Under the pieces are notes generated by a model that ran no database searches, was not told where the DNA came from, and saw only the letters and a program-made list of their open reading frames with translations. The translations under genes and the position numbers were made by a program. A DNA stretch of 64,000 nt from an uncultured Lysobacteraceae bacterium (GTDB lineage: Bacteria > Pseudomonadota > Gammaproteobacteria > Xanthomonadales > Xanthomonadaceae): positions 62,001 to 126,000 of the forward strand of contig CAKZGB010000009.1 in NCBI GenBank assembly GCA_936911875.1, written 5' to 3'. This document shows positions 45,536-54,987 of the stretch, one piece after another (the first letter of the stretch is position 1; each line of letters opens with the position of its first letter).

Positions 45536-46888
45536 TTACGCTGCGGATGTGACGCTGGCTTGACGGGCAATCAGCATGGCCAGTTCCAGCGACTGTTCGT
45601 AGTTCAGACGCGGATCCACCGTCGAGTGATACGCACGGGCCAAATCCGAATCGGTGAGCTCACGCGCACCACCCGTACACTCGGTGACGTTTTCACCCGT
45701 CAGTTCCAGATGCACACCACCGAGATGCGTACCGGCTTCACGATGGATGGCGAAGGACTGCTCGACTTCGGAACGGATGTTCTCAAAACGCCTGGTTTTA
45801 TAGCCGTTTGAAGTCGATTCGGTATTGCCGTGCATCGGATCGGCAACCCACAACACGCGGCGGCCGGCATCACGCACAGCCTTAAGCAACGGTGGCAATG
45901 CTTCGGCCACGTGCGCTGCGCCCATGCGATGAATCAGCGTCATGCGGCCCGGTTCGTTCTCGGGATCGAGATGATCGAGCAGATGCAGCAGCGCATCGGG
46001 CTTAACGTTAGGACTGATCTTGACGCCAATCGGATTCGCAATGCCACGGAAAAATTCGGCGTGGGCACCATCGACTTGCGCCGTGCGCATACCAATCCAG
46101 GGGAAGTGCGTGCTGAGATTGAAATAGCCCGGATGCCGCGGAACTTTCCGCGTCAGGGCCTCTTCGTACGGCAACAGCAAGGCCTCGTGCGAGGTATAGA
46201 AATCCACGCGGTCGAGATTGTTGACCTGCGATCCGCTGATGGTCTCCATGAAACGGACGGCGTCACCGATGCCTTCGAGCATGTGGTGATATTCCTCGGC
46301 CAGCGGCGAGTGCCCTACCCATTCGAGATTCCAGTACTCAGGGTGATGCAAATCGGCAAAGCCACCATCGATCAGAGCTCGCACAAAGTTCATGGTCATT
46401 GCCGAGCGGGCATGCCCCATGATCATGCGGCGCGGATTGGGCTCGCGATCCTGCGGTGTAAATTCGGGACCGTTAATCAAGTCGCCACGGTACGAAGGCA
46501 GGGTCACGCCATCGCGCGTATCGGTATCGCTGGAGCGTGGCTTGGCGTACTGACCGGCAAAGCGGCCGACGCGAATCACGGGCTTGCGCAGGCCGTGAAT
46601 CAGCACCACGCTCATTTGCAGCAGCACTTTGAGACGGTTGGAAATGATCTCGGGCCGGCATTCGGCAAAGGTCTCCGCACAGTCACCACCCTGCAGCAGG
46701 AAGCGTTTGCCCTCCTGTGCCTCAGCGATGGCCTGCTTGAGCGCCACAATCTCCCAGGAGGTCACCAGCGGCGGCAGATTAGACAGCTCGCGCAAGGTGT
46801 TATCGAGCGCCGCCGCATCGCCATAGGTCGGCAATTGCGTGGCAGGCCGCTGCCGCCAGCTGCCGGGCGTCCAAATCGTGTCGGGCAT
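45536..46888 (-). CDS. 3-deoxy-7-phosphoheptulonate synthase, class II
   Basis: The 450-residue enzyme catalyses the first step of aromatic amino acid synthesis, joining phosphoenolpyruvate and erythrose 4-phosphate. It is the plant-like type II form: LQGGDCAETFAECRPEII near residue 70, RVGRFAGQYAKPRSSDTDTR-like PEP site around 110, THFPWIGMRT, and the DPMHGNTE metal histidine. The type II form is common in xanthomonads and distinct from E. coli AroF/G/H. Confidence 0.95.
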   Translation of the reverse strand: MPDTIWTPGSWRQRPATQLPTYGDAAALDNTLRELSNLPPLVTSWEIVALKQAIAEAQEGKRFLLQGGDCAETFAECRPEIISNRLKVLLQMSVVLIHGLRKPVIRVGRFAGQYAKPRSSDTDTRDGVTLPSYRGDLINGPEFTPQDREPNPRRMIMGHARSAMTMNFVRALIDGGFADLHHPEYWNLEWVGHSPLAEEYHHMLEGIGDAVRFMETISGSQVNNLDRVDFYTSHEALLLPYEEALTRKVPRHPGYFNLSTHFPWIGMRTAQVDGAHAEFFRGIANPIGVKISPNVKPDALLHLLDHLDPENEPGRMTLIHRMGAAHVAEALPPLLKAVRDAGRRVLWVADPMHGNTESTSNGYKTRRFENIRSEVEQSFAIHREAGTHLGGVHLELTGENVTECTGGARELTDSDLARAYHSTVDPRLNYEQSLELAMLIARQASVTSAA

Positions 46889-46897
46889 CAGCAGTCC

Positions 46898-47425
46898 TTA
46901 GCGGCCGCGCAACAGCGCCAGCAGGCACCACAGCGTGAGTACCGCAAAGCCGACCAGGCTCCACTCGGGCATCGACAAGCCCAGCAGGTGCCAGTCGACC
47001 TTGGCGCATTCGCCCGAGCCTGTGAGCACCGAACGGATCATGCCACCGGCGCCCACGGAATCAAGCAGATATTCAAGACCCGGACCGCACTTGGGCACTT
47101 TGTCCGGCGGCAGATGCGTCAGCCACACATGACGTGCAGCGATGCCCATACCCGTTAACAGCGGAATCAGAGTGAGCAGCGCGAGACCGCGACGTGCACC
47201 GCGCGAACGCATCGGCAATACAGCGCCGATCAGAAACAGCACACCGGCCGCAGCATAAGCTACGCGCTGAAAAATACATAAAGGACATGGCACCAGTTGG
47301 TCCATGTGCTGGAAACCGATTGCCAGTGCAATCAGACCGAAGGCGGCAATGGCGCCGAGCAGAAATCGCAGGCGGAACGCCTTACCGGCCGCAACCGAAG
47401 TGTGAGATGCAAACGTCATCCGCAT
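46898..47425 (-). CDS. dsbB: Disulphide bond formation protein B
   Basis: The 175-residue inner-membrane protein has four membrane helices and two periplasmic cysteine pairs: VPCPLCIFQRVAY after the first loop, and Cys in KCGPGLEYLL and SGECAKVDWHLLGLSMPEWS in the second loop. It reoxidises DsbA and passes electrons to quinone. ATG 47425 is used; ATG 47419 and a TTG at 47437 are alternatives, and none has a clear ribosome site. Its 5' end lies beside the terminator of the ribosomal operon. Confidence 0.92.
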   Translation of the reverse strand: MRMTFASHTSVAAGKAFRLRFLLGAIAAFGLIALAIGFQHMDQLVPCPLCIFQRVAYAAAGVLFLIGAVLPMRSRGARRGLALLTLIPLLTGMGIAARHVWLTHLPPDKVPKCGPGLEYLLDSVGAGGMIRSVLTGSGECAKVDWHLLGLSMPEWSLVGFAVLTLWCLLALLRGR

Positions 47426-47439
47426 AGGATAACGCAAAG

Positions 47440-47469
47440 AAAACGGGAGCCCCTAAGGACTCCCGTTTT
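47440..47469 (-). terminator. Terminator of the alpha-type ribosomal operon
   Basis: A 10-bp stem AAAACGGGAG/CTCCCGTTTT with a 10-base loop lies 21 bases after rplQ. On the minus strand it is followed by a T-rich stretch (TTTTCTTT). Confidence 0.85.
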
Positions 47470-47489
47470 TTACAGCTGGATTTCGCAGA

Positions 47490-47873
47490 TTACTCGGCGT
47501 CCGACTCGGCCGAAGCCGGGCGGTCAACCAGTTCAACGTAAGCCATCGGGGCGTTGTCGCCCGCACGGAAACCGCACTTGAGGATGCGGGTGTAACCGCC
47601 TTGACGTTCCTTGTAACGCGGACCGAGGTCCGTGAACAGGGTACCGACTGCTTCCTTGTCACGCAGACGCGAGAATGCCAGGCGACGTTGGGCAACGCCA
47701 TCGTTCTTGGCCAAGGTGATCAGCGGTTCGGCAACGCGACGCAGTTCCTTTGCCTTCGGCAAAGTAGTGCGAATCAGGCCGTGCTTGATGAGCGAAGCCG
47801 CCATGTTAGTGAACATCGCATCGCGGTGTGCACTGGTGCGGCTGAACTTGCGTCCGGATTTTTGGTGGCGCAT
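47490..47873 (-). CDS. rplQ: 50S ribosomal protein L17
   Basis: The 127-residue protein starts [20 protein letters not shown], the L17 signature, and lies in its normal place after rpoA. In the 50S subunit L17 lines the exit-tunnel region. It is the last gene of the operon and ends at a terminator. Confidence 0.97.
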   Translation of the reverse strand: MRHQKSGRKFSRTSAHRDAMFTNMAASLIKHGLIRTTLPKAKELRRVAEPLITLAKNDGVAQRRLAFSRLRDKEAVGTLFTDLGPRYKERQGGYTRILKCGFRAGDNAPMAYVELVDRPASAESDAE

Positions 47874-47899
47874 GGTAGTGGTTCCTTACGACTCTTGGA

Positions 47900-48895
47900 T
47901 CAGCCCATCATGCCGTGCGACATGGCGCCGGCAGGTGGCCAATTTTCGATTTTCATGCCCAGCGACAAGCCGCGCTGATTCAGCACGTCCTTGATTTCGG
48001 TGAGCGACTTCTTGCCGAGATTTGGCGTCTTCAACAGTTCGACTTCGGTCTTTTGGACCAGGTCGCCGATGTAGTAGATGCTTTCGGCCTTGAGGCAGTT
48101 CGCGGAGCGGACCGTCAGTTCCAGATCGTCGATCGGACGCAGCAGCGTCGGATCCACTTCCGGACGGTCTTGCACCACGCTCTTGGTCGGCAGCTCGAAA
48201 TCGCCCAGTACGGACAGCTGTTCGGTGAGAATGCGGGCTGCCGTAGTGATGGCATCCTGCGCACCGATTGCGCCGTTGGTTTCGATTTCAAGGATCAGCT
48301 TGTCCAGGTCGGTACGCTGTTCGACACGAGCCGCTTCGACGGCGTACGCCACGCGGCGCACCGGCGAGAAGCTGGCGTCGAGAACGAGACGGCCCACTTC
48401 GCGGGTGTCTTCGTCGGCACGGCGACGGGCAGCGGCGGGCTGATAGCCCAGACCGCGCTCGATGCGCAGTTCCATGTTCAGCGGACGATCCTTGGTCAGC
48501 GTGCAGATGACGTGATCCGGGTTCAGGATCTCGACATCATGGTCGACCTTGATGTCGCCGGCTCGCACCGTACCCACGCCGCTGTGGTTCAGCGCCAGGG
48601 TGGTCGAATCGCCGGTGTGCATCTTCAGTGCGACATCCTTAAGGTTCAGCAGGACTTCGAGTACGTCTTCTTCCATGCCCTCGAGCGTGGTGTATTCGTG
48701 CTCGACGTTGTCAATCTTGACTTCGGTGATCGCCCAACCGGGGATCGACGACAGCAAGACTCGACGCAACGCGTTGCCCAGCGTATGACCATAGCCGCGT
48801 TCCAAGGGCTCGATAACGACCTTGGCACGGTTTCCGGTGAGCACTTCGATTTGAGGTGCCTTCGGGCGCAAGACTTGGTTTGCGTTTACCGTCAT
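47900..48895 (-). CDS. rpoA: DNA-directed RNA polymerase alpha subunit
   Basis: The 331-residue subunit has the N-terminal dimerisation domain ([21 protein letters not shown]) and the C-terminal domain that binds UP elements and activators ([34 protein letters not shown]). A strong hairpin lies immediately upstream, between rpsD and the ribosome site TTAGGAG. Confidence 0.97.
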   Translation of the reverse strand: MTVNANQVLRPKAPQIEVLTGNRAKVVIEPLERGYGHTLGNALRRVLLSSIPGWAITEVKIDNVEHEYTTLEGMEEDVLEVLLNLKDVALKMHTGDSTTLALNHSGVGTVRAGDIKVDHDVEILNPDHVICTLTKDRPLNMELRIERGLGYQPAAARRRADEDTREVGRLVLDASFSPVRRVAYAVEAARVEQRTDLDKLILEIETNGAIGAQDAITTAARILTEQLSVLGDFELPTKSVVQDRPEVDPTLLRPIDDLELTVRSANCLKAESIYYIGDLVQKTEVELLKTPNLGKKSLTEIKDVLNQRGLSLGMKIENWPPAGAMSHGMMG

Positions 48896-48916
48896 GTTTG
48901 GATGGTCTCCTAATGG

Positions 48917-48939
48917 CCCCCATCAGGGGCTGATGGGGG
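48917..48939 (-). promoter_or_regulatory. Strong hairpin in the rpsD-rpoA spacer
   Basis: A perfect 10-bp stem CCCCCATCAG/CTGATGGGGG with a 3-base loop sits just before the rpoA ribosome site. There is no T-run after it on the minus strand, so it is not a classical terminator. It may tune rpoA translation or mRNA processing. Confidence 0.7.
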
Positions 48940-48953
48940 TGGCAGTGAATGGA

Positions 48954-49583
48954 TTACTTCGAGTACAGTTCGACGATCAGCGCTTCGTTGATGTCCGAAG
49001 GCAGATCGGCACGCGCCGGAACGCGCTTGAACTCACCCGTGAACTTGCCGCTGTCGACCGAAACCCAATCGGGGTTCAGCGACATGGTTGCGGCCACATC
49101 CATCGACTCCTTAACGCGCAGTTGCTTTTGGGCGCGTTCGGACAGAGCGATCACATCACCGGCCTTAACCTGGTACGAAGGCAGGTTGACCGACTGACCG
49201 TTGACCGTCACGCCACGGTGCGAGACCAGCTGACGAGCAGCAGGACGCGTCACGGCGAAACCCATGCGGTAGATGACGTTGTCAAGACGGGTTTCGAGCA
49301 GTTGCAACAGGTTTTCACCGGTGTTGCCCTTCTTGTTCGAAGCCTTCTTGTAGTAGTTGCGGAACTGACGTTCCAGCAGACCGTAGATGCGCTTGACCTT
49401 TTGCTTTTCACGCAGCTGCGTGGCGTAGTCAGACATCTTGCCCTTACGGGCGGTCGGGCCATGCTGACCCGGCTTTTGTTCCAGTTTGCACTTGGAGTCC
49501 AGAGCGCGGGCCGGCGACTTGAGCATCAAGTCGACGCCTTCGCGACGGGACAGCTTGCACTTGGGACCAATATAACGTGCCAT
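48954..49583 (-). CDS. rpsD: 30S ribosomal protein S4
   Basis: The 209-residue protein starts [16 protein letters not shown] and has the S4 RNA-binding domain ([36 protein letters not shown]). It nucleates 16S rRNA folding. In E. coli, S4 also represses this operon through an mRNA structure near rpsM. Confidence 0.97.
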   Translation of the reverse strand: MARYIGPKCKLSRREGVDLMLKSPARALDSKCKLEQKPGQHGPTARKGKMSDYATQLREKQKVKRIYGLLERQFRNYYKKASNKKGNTGENLLQLLETRLDNVIYRMGFAVTRPAARQLVSHRGVTVNGQSVNLPSYQVKAGDVIALSERAQKQLRVKESMDVAATMSLNPDWVSVDSGKFTGEFKRVPARADLPSDINEALIVELYSK

Positions 49584-49597
49584 ATTTAGTGTCCTCC

Positions 49598-49987
49598 TTA
49601 GACGCGACGCTTTTTAGGCGGACGGCAGCCGTTGTGGGGGATCGGCGTCACGTCAATGATGTTGACGATCTTGTAGCCGACGTTGTTCAGCGAGCGCACG
49701 GCCGATTCACGGCCCGGACCCGGTCCCTTGATGCGAACTTCAAGCGACTTCAGGCCGTAATCCAGAGCGGCACGGCCGGCCTTTTCGGCGGCGACCTGAG
49801 CAGCGAACGGAGTCGACTTGCGCGAACCACGGAAACCGGCGCCACCCGAAGTGGCCCACGACAGGGCATTGCCCTGGCGATCGGTGATCGTGATGATGGT
49901 GTTGTTGAAAGAAGCGTGGACGTGGGCGATGCCGTCAGTGACGACGCGCTTGATCTTCTTCTTGACTTTCTGTGTGGGCTTGGCCAT
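49598..49987 (-). CDS. rpsK: 30S ribosomal protein S11
   Basis: The 129-residue protein has the family core [20 protein letters not shown] and ends [11 protein letters not shown], with the usual position between rpsM and rpsD. It contributes to the platform of the small subunit. Confidence 0.97.
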   Translation of the reverse strand: MAKPTQKVKKKIKRVVTDGIAHVHASFNNTIITITDRQGNALSWATSGGAGFRGSRKSTPFAAQVAAEKAGRAALDYGLKSLEVRIKGPGPGRESAVRSLNNVGYKIVNIIDVTPIPHNGCRPPKKRRV

Positions 49988-50000
49988 TCGTCAGGTCTCC

Positions 50001-50357
50001 TTACTTCTTGATGGCCTTGCGCGGACCCTTACGGGTACGTGCATTGGTCTTGGTGCGCTGACCGCGCAACGGCAGACCACGGCGATGGCGAAGGCCACGG
50101 TAGCAACCCATATCCATCAGACGCTTGATGGCCATACCGACTTCACGGCGCAGGTCACCTTCGACGACGAACTTACCGATCTCGGCGCGCAGGCGCTCGA
50201 CTTCGGCTTCGGACAGGTCACGGATTTTAGTGTTCAAAGACACGTTTGCGGATTGGCAAACCTGCTTGGAACGAGTACGGCCAATGCCGTAGATGCTTTG
50301 CAAGCCAACCCAAACGTGCTTTTGGGCCGGCAAATTGACGCCTGCAATACGCGCCAT
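50001..50357 (-). CDS. rpsM: 30S ribosomal protein S13
   Basis: The 118-residue protein starts [20 protein letters not shown] and contains [20 protein letters not shown] near the C terminus. It lies at the head of the small subunit and contacts the P-site tRNA. The ATG at 50357 is the family start; a frame open further upstream lies in the structured spacer and lacks homology. rpmJ (L36) is not found between it and secY. Confidence 0.97.
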   Translation of the reverse strand: MARIAGVNLPAQKHVWVGLQSIYGIGRTRSKQVCQSANVSLNTKIRDLSEAEVERLRAEIGKFVVEGDLRREVGMAIKRLMDMGCYRGLRHRRGLPLRGQRTKTNARTRKGPRKAIKK

Positions 50358-50658
50358 AGAGCGATCTCCATTGAAGATTCCGCCCGATACGGACGGAGTG
50401 AATCGACAAGTTGAAATAAAACCCCGTTCTGATGAATTGCGACCTTGTACTAACGGCTGCAATCGGCATGGGGAGTGTGCCCATGCTCCGGCGATGGCAG
50501 GCAGCTGCGGGAGACAGGTTGTCTTGACCCTGTCACCGCGGCGCTTGCTACTCTGGCAAGCGCTCCGGCTACAAGCCACCCGGACACGGGATCCACGTCC
50601 GGGTCGCCCTTTGCGTCAATTCACTGGAGATCAGTCATGACGCGGAGGAAGAATCAGG
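50358..50658 (-). promoter_or_regulatory. Structured 301-base leader between secY and rpsM
   Basis: No gene is visible; rpmJ, often placed here, is missing. Three clean hairpins lie in a row: GCATGGG/CCCATGC (50466-50486), GCGCTTGC/GCAAGCGC (50541-50563) and ACCCGGAC/GTCCGGGT (50578-50604). The position matches that of the S4-responsive leader ahead of rpsM in other gammaproteobacteria, and a promoter for the rpsM group could also lie here. Confidence 0.55.
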
Positions 50659-52032
50659 TCAGCGACGCCCCGCGGAGCGGCTGCCCTTTAAATTGGCCTT
50701 GCGAAGAAGGCTTTCGTACTGGTTGCTCTGACGATGTGCTTGCAGTTGCGCAATGAAATCCATCACTACGACAACCACAATCAGCAACGAAGTGCCACCG
50801 AAATACATGGTGGTATTCATCTGTGAACGCATAACCTCAGGCAACAGGCACACCACCGTAAGGTAGATGGCACCTGCCGCCGTCAGACGCGTCAGCACGC
50901 CATCGACATAATCTGCCGTGGACTTGCCGGGACGAATACCGGGGATCAGGGCACCCGATTTCTTGAGATTCTCAGCCGTTTCCTGCGAATTGAAGGTCAG
51001 GGCTGTGTAGAAGAAATCGAAGCCAATGATCAGGGCCGCATATAATACCATATGCAGCGGCTCGCCGGGGGTCAGCATTTGGCTCAGCTTGAGCAACCAG
51101 GCACTGCCCTCGCCTGCTTGAGCACCCGAGGCAAACCACTGAGCTGCCGTAGCGGGGAACATCACGATGCTCGAGGCGAAAATGGCCGGGATCACACCCA
51201 CCATGTTCAGCTTGAGCGGCAGGAAGTTCGACTGCTGCTGCATGCGACCACCCTGACCTTGACGGCGGGCGTAGTTGACCGTGATGCGGCGCTGCATGCT
51301 CTCAATGTAAACCACCGCGAACGTGAAGAATGCCACGATCAGCACGATCATCAGGACCTTGATGAAGGACAGATCGCCGTTCAGCATTTGCTGGAACATG
51401 GTGATCACGGCACCGGGCAAGCCGGCGACGATACCTGCAAAGATCAGCAAGGATACGCCGTTACCGATGCCGCGCTCGGTGATTTGCTCACCCAGCCACA
51501 TCAGGAACATGGTGCCGGCCGTCAGGGCAATGATGGCCGTGATGACGAAGCCGTAACCGGGGTTGTACACGACCGGGATGCCGGCCGACGTACCGCCGGC
51601 CTGCAAAGCCGTGGCAATGCCCCAGCCCTGGAAGATCGCCAGTGGGATCGCGCCGAGGCGCGACCACTGGTTGATCCGCTTGCGACCGGATTCGCCTTCT
51701 TTCTGAATTGCCTTGAGGCTAGGCACAATCTGCACTAGCAACTGGACAACGATCGAAGCCGAGATGTACGGCATCAGGTTCAGCGCAAACAGACTGAAAC
51801 GGCTGAGGGCGCCGCCCGAGAACATGTTGAACATGTCCACGATGGTGCCCTTTTGCTGTTCCATCAGGCGCAGCATGGCGTCAGGGTTGACGCCCGGAAC
51901 GGGGATATAGCAACCGATCCGGTACACGATCAGCGCACCGATCACAAACAGAATGCGTTGGGCGAGCTCGGAACTCAAACCGCCGGCGTTACCGCCGATG
52001 GTCTGGGTCATGGCCTTTGCGTTTCGCGACAT
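50659..52032 (-). CDS. secY: Protein translocase subunit SecY
   Basis: The 457-residue membrane protein has ten hydrophobic helices, starting [20 protein letters not shown], with the plug/TM2 region [20 protein letters not shown] and the C-terminal cytosolic arginine loop. It forms the Sec pore with SecE and SecG. The ATG at 52032 is used; a second Met eight codons in is also possible. Position after rplO is standard. Confidence 0.97.
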   Translation of the reverse strand: MSRNAKAMTQTIGGNAGGLSSELAQRILFVIGALIVYRIGCYIPVPGVNPDAMLRLMEQQKGTIVDMFNMFSGGALSRFSLFALNLMPYISASIVVQLLVQIVPSLKAIQKEGESGRKRINQWSRLGAIPLAIFQGWGIATALQAGGTSAGIPVVYNPGYGFVITAIIALTAGTMFLMWLGEQITERGIGNGVSLLIFAGIVAGLPGAVITMFQQMLNGDLSFIKVLMIVLIVAFFTFAVVYIESMQRRITVNYARRQGQGGRMQQQSNFLPLKLNMVGVIPAIFASSIVMFPATAAQWFASGAQAGEGSAWLLKLSQMLTPGEPLHMVLYAALIIGFDFFYTALTFNSQETAENLKKSGALIPGIRPGKSTADYVDGVLTRLTAAGAIYLTVVCLLPEVMRSQMNTTMYFGGTSLLIVVVVVMDFIAQLQAHRQSNQYESLLRKANLKGSRSAGRR

Positions 52033-52089
52033 GCGGGAAAAGACTCCGGTAAACCTGATTTACGGCCGAGGCCGTGTGATTACTACAAA

Positions 52090-52533
52090 TTACTCAGCGT
52101 CGGCGAACTTGCCGCCGGCAGCTTCGATGGCAGCCTTGGCACCGGCAGTTGCCAGCAGACCCTTGAGGGTGAAGGCCTTGGTGATTTCACCTTGCTTCAC
52201 GATCTTGGCTTGCTTGGCCTTGGCCGGAACCAGCTTGGCTTCACGCAGCTTGGCGAAATCGATTTCGCCGGCTTCGAGGCCTTCGAGCTGATACAGGAAC
52301 ACTTGAGCAACATTGTCTTTCAGCTTGGAACGGAAACCGATCTTAGGCAGACGCATGTACATGGGCATCTGACCGCCTTCGAAGCCGGCCTTGATCTTGC
52401 CTTTACCCGAACGGGCAAAAGAACCCTTGTGACCGCGACCGGCGGTCTTACCCAGACCCGAACCGATACCGCGACCGACGCGCTTGCGTTCCGAGCGTGC
52501 GCCCTCTGCGGGGCTCAATTCATTCAAACGCAT
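52090..52533 (-). CDS. rplO: 50S ribosomal protein L15
   Basis: The 147-residue protein starts [20 protein letters not shown] and has the glycine-rich [18 protein letters not shown] tract that is typical of L15. It follows rpmD by 5 bases. Confidence 0.97.
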   Translation of the reverse strand: MRLNELSPAEGARSERKRVGRGIGSGLGKTAGRGHKGSFARSGKGKIKAGFEGGQMPMYMRLPKIGFRSKLKDNVAQVFLYQLEGLEAGEIDFAKLREAKLVPAKAKQAKIVKQGEITKAFTLKGLLATAGAKAAIEAAGGKFADAE

Positions 52534-52538
52534 GGTGA

Positions 52539-52736
52539 TTACTCCTCAACCTTGACGAGGTAGTGAACTTTGTTGATCAGACCGCGAACTTGCGGGCTGT
52601 CCTTAAGTTCACGGACGCTGTTGAGCTTGCCCAGACCCAGAGCCTTCACCGACAGACGGTGACGAGCTTGGGAACCGCGCAGACCCTTGACCAGACGCAC
52701 CTTGATGGTGCCGGTGGACGATTCGTTCTTAGCCAT
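52539..52736 (-). CDS. rpmD: 50S ribosomal protein L30
   Basis: The 65-residue protein contains [20 protein letters not shown] and ends in the [14 protein letters not shown] segment of L30. It overlaps the end of rpsE by 8 bases. Confidence 0.95.
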   Translation of the reverse strand: MAKNESSTGTIKVRLVKGLRGSQARHRLSVKALGLGKLNSVRELKDSPQVRGLINKVHYLVKVEE

Positions 52737-53274
52737 GGTTCAGGTCCTCGAGTTTCTTGCCGCGCTTGGCTGCAATGACCGACGGCGAATGCATTTCCGA
52801 CAGGCCCTTGATCGTGGCGCGAACCAGGTTGATCGGGTTACGCGAACCGACGGCCTTGGCCAGCACGTTATGCACGCCAACAGCTTCGAGCACGGCGCGC
52901 ATTGCACCGCCGGCGATGACACCGGTACCCTCGGAAGCCGGTTGCATGTAGACGCTGGCAGCGCCGTGATGCGACTTGACCGAGTGCCACAGCGTGCCGT
53001 TGTTCAAGTCAACGGTGTGCATGTTGCGGCGGGCTTGTTCCATCGACTTTTGGATGGCGGCCGGAACTTCCTTGGCCTTGCCGTAACCGAAACCGACGCG
53101 ACCGTTGCCGTCGCCGACGACCGTCAGAGCGGTAAAGGTAAATTGACGACCGCCCTTGACGGTCTTGCTGACGCGGTTTACTGCGACCAGCTTTTCGATC
53201 ATGCCGTCATCGATCTCTTCGCGCTCTTCGCGCTTGCGATCACGACCACGGTTTTCACGTTGTTCGTTTGCCAT
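52729..53274 (-). CDS. rpsE: 30S ribosomal protein S5
   Basis: The 181-residue protein has a charged N-terminal extension ([17 protein letters not shown]), the double-stranded RNA-like domain ([39 protein letters not shown]) and the C-terminal [15 protein letters not shown]. It supports accuracy of decoding. Confidence 0.97.
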   Translation of the reverse strand: MANEQRENRGRDRKREEREEIDDGMIEKLVAVNRVSKTVKGGRQFTFTALTVVGDGNGRVGFGYGKAKEVPAAIQKSMEQARRNMHTVDLNNGTLWHSVKSHHGAASVYMQPASEGTGVIAGGAMRAVLEAVGVHNVLAKAVGSRNPINLVRATIKGLSEMHSPSVIAAKRGKKLEDLNHG

Positions 53275-53405
53275 AGTTCTATCTCAGTAATTAAGGAAAT
53301 TACGGCTAGTAGTGCCGCTTGTTGTTGTGAAGTACTGCCGGTGTTTCGTTACGCTCGCAACCGAACGTAACGTCGGGGGCTTTTTGATTCCGCCCCCGCG
53401 GGAAC
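53275..53405 (-). promoter_or_regulatory. Hairpin-rich 131-base spacer between rplR and rpsE
   Basis: Three stems are visible: CGGGGGC/GCCCCCG (53374-53398), CGTTACG/CGTAACG (53347-53372) and GTAATT/AATTAC (53287-53303). These genes are normally only a few bases apart. On the minus strand the first stem lies just after rplR and lacks a long T-run. It could be a processing or attenuation site. Confidence 0.5.
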
Positions 53406-53765
53406 TTAGAACTGCAGACCACCTTCGCGGGCGGCGTCAGCCAGGGCCTTGATGCGGCCGTGGTAACGGTAACCCGAACGGTCGAATGCGACCTTTTCAA
53501 TGCCGGCGGCCTTGGCGGCAGCGGCGATCGCCTTGCCGACAGCCGAAGCGGCCTCGAGGTTCTTGCTCGACTTCAGGTCGCCCTTGACGGCGGCTTGCGT
53601 GGTCGAGGCCGAAGCCAGGCACTTGGAACCGTCAGCCGAGAAGATCTGGGCGTACAGGTGTTGGCCGGTGCGCAGAACGGTCAGACGCTCAACACCCAGC
53701 TTGCGGATGTGCGAACGGGTGGACTTGGCGCGACGCAGACGGGCGGTATTTTTGATGCTGCTCAT
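53406..53765 (-). CDS. rplR: 50S ribosomal protein L18
   Basis: The 119-residue protein starts with a basic tail ([20 protein letters not shown]) and contains [20 protein letters not shown] and [20 protein letters not shown], the 5S rRNA-binding L18 pattern. Confidence 0.97.
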   Translation of the reverse strand: MSSIKNTARLRRAKSTRSHIRKLGVERLTVLRTGQHLYAQIFSADGSKCLASASTTQAAVKGDLKSSKNLEAASAVGKAIAAAAKAAGIEKVAFDRSGYRYHGRIKALADAAREGGLQF

Positions 53766-53826
53766 TTTTTATTTCTCCAAAAGCTGAAGGAATGTACGAA
53801 GGATCCGTTGCACGACCCGACGATCA

Positions 53827-54354
53827 TTAGGCCTTCTTGGCTTCCTTGCGGATGATGACTTCGTCGGAGTACTTGACGCCCTTGCCCTTGTACGGCTCCG
53901 GCTTGCGGTATCCGCGAATCTTGGCGGCGACTTCACCGACGAGTTGCTTGTCGGCACCGGTCACGACGATTTCAGTAGCAGACGGCGTGGCAATGGTGAT
54001 GCCATCGGGCGTGCTGAACAGAATCGGGTGCGAGTAACCCAGCGACAGGTTCAGGTCCTTGCCTTGCATGGCGGCACGATAACCCACGCCAACCAGTTCT
54101 AGCTTGCGTTCCCAACCTTCAGAGACGCCCTTGACCATGTTGGCAACGATGGCACGCAGGGTACCGGTCAGAGCCACTTGATCTTGGTTTTCAGTGCTGA
54201 ACACCAGCGTTTCACCGTCTTGCTTAAGAACGATGTTGGCCGGCTTGGCTTGGGTCATAGTGCCCTTGGCACCCTTGACCGTGATCAGTTCGTCTTCGAT
54301 CTTGATATCGACGCCCTTGGGCAGTGCGATCGGCTTTTTAGCTACGCGAGACAT
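53827..54354 (-). CDS. rplF: 50S ribosomal protein L6
   Basis: The 175-residue protein starts [20 protein letters not shown] and ends with the [20 protein letters not shown] signature. It sits at the base of the stalk near the factor-binding site. Order rpsH-rplF-rplR is normal. Confidence 0.97.
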   Translation of the reverse strand: MSRVAKKPIALPKGVDIKIEDELITVKGAKGTMTQAKPANIVLKQDGETLVFSTENQDQVALTGTLRAIVANMVKGVSEGWERKLELVGVGYRAAMQGKDLNLSLGYSHPILFSTPDGITIATPSATEIVVTGADKQLVGEVAAKIRGYRKPEPYKGKGVKYSDEVIIRKEAKKA

Positions 54355-54372
54355 TTTCTGTATCTCCCTTGA

Positions 54373-54771
54373 TTAAGCCACAAAGCACAGGACTTCGCCG
54401 CCGACGCCAGCTTGGCGTGCCTGCGCATCCGTCATGATGCCCTTGGAGGTGGAAATGATGGCGACGCCGAGGCCACCGAGGACCTTAGGCAGTTCGCTCT
54501 TGCCGCGATATTGGCGCAGGCCCGAACGCGAGAAGCGCTCAAGGCGTTCGATGACCGGACGGCCTTCGAAGTATTTCAGCGAGATTTCGAGTTGCTTTTT
54601 GCCCGGGGCAATGTCGGTGACGATAGCGTCAGCGATATAACCCTCTGCCTTGAGGACGTTGGCGATAGCGACCTTGGTCTTGGACGACGGCATTTTCACC
54701 GTGGTCTTGCGGACGGCTGCTGCGTTCTTGATACGCACCAGCATGTCTGCGATAGGATCAGTCATGCTCAT
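54373..54771 (-). CDS. rpsH: 30S ribosomal protein S8
   Basis: The 132-residue protein starts [18 protein letters not shown] after a short Met-Ser and ends [20 protein letters not shown]. In E. coli S8 is the repressor of the spc operon, binding mRNA at rplE. Here rpsH is the first gene of a new unit: its usual upstream neighbour rpsN is 6.7 kb away, and a promoter lies just upstream. Confidence 0.97.
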   Translation of the reverse strand: MSMTDPIADMLVRIKNAAAVRKTTVKMPSSKTKVAIANVLKAEGYIADAIVTDIAPGKKQLEISLKYFEGRPVIERLERFSRSGLRQYRGKSELPKVLGGLGVAIISTSKGIMTDAQARQAGVGGEVLCFVA

Positions 54772-54869
54772 GAATAAGCTCCGTTATGGATGAGTGCACC
54801 GATATCCGCGCATGCGAATAATTCGATATTTCGTTGTAAACCCTGCCCGGTTCACGGACAGAGTTGGAA

Positions 54870-54898
54870 AGTGTAACGTTTTTTTTCAGTCTGCACAA
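54870..54898 (-). promoter_or_regulatory. Candidate sigma-70 promoter for the rpsH-rplQ unit
   Basis: On the minus strand TTGTGC is followed after exactly 17 bases by TACACT, giving a start about 90 bases before rpsH. The spacer has an eight-base A-run. The reverse complement of the -10 hexamer recurs at 54904-54909, which may be the -10 of the divergent antiporter promoter. Confidence 0.55.
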
Positions 54899-54987
54899 GC
54901 ACTTACACTGAATACGAAGGCAAGCCTGCCCTCCTCCGCCCCGTGCATGCTTTAATGAACGGCCAAGTTCATTTTAGACCCCGTCCG

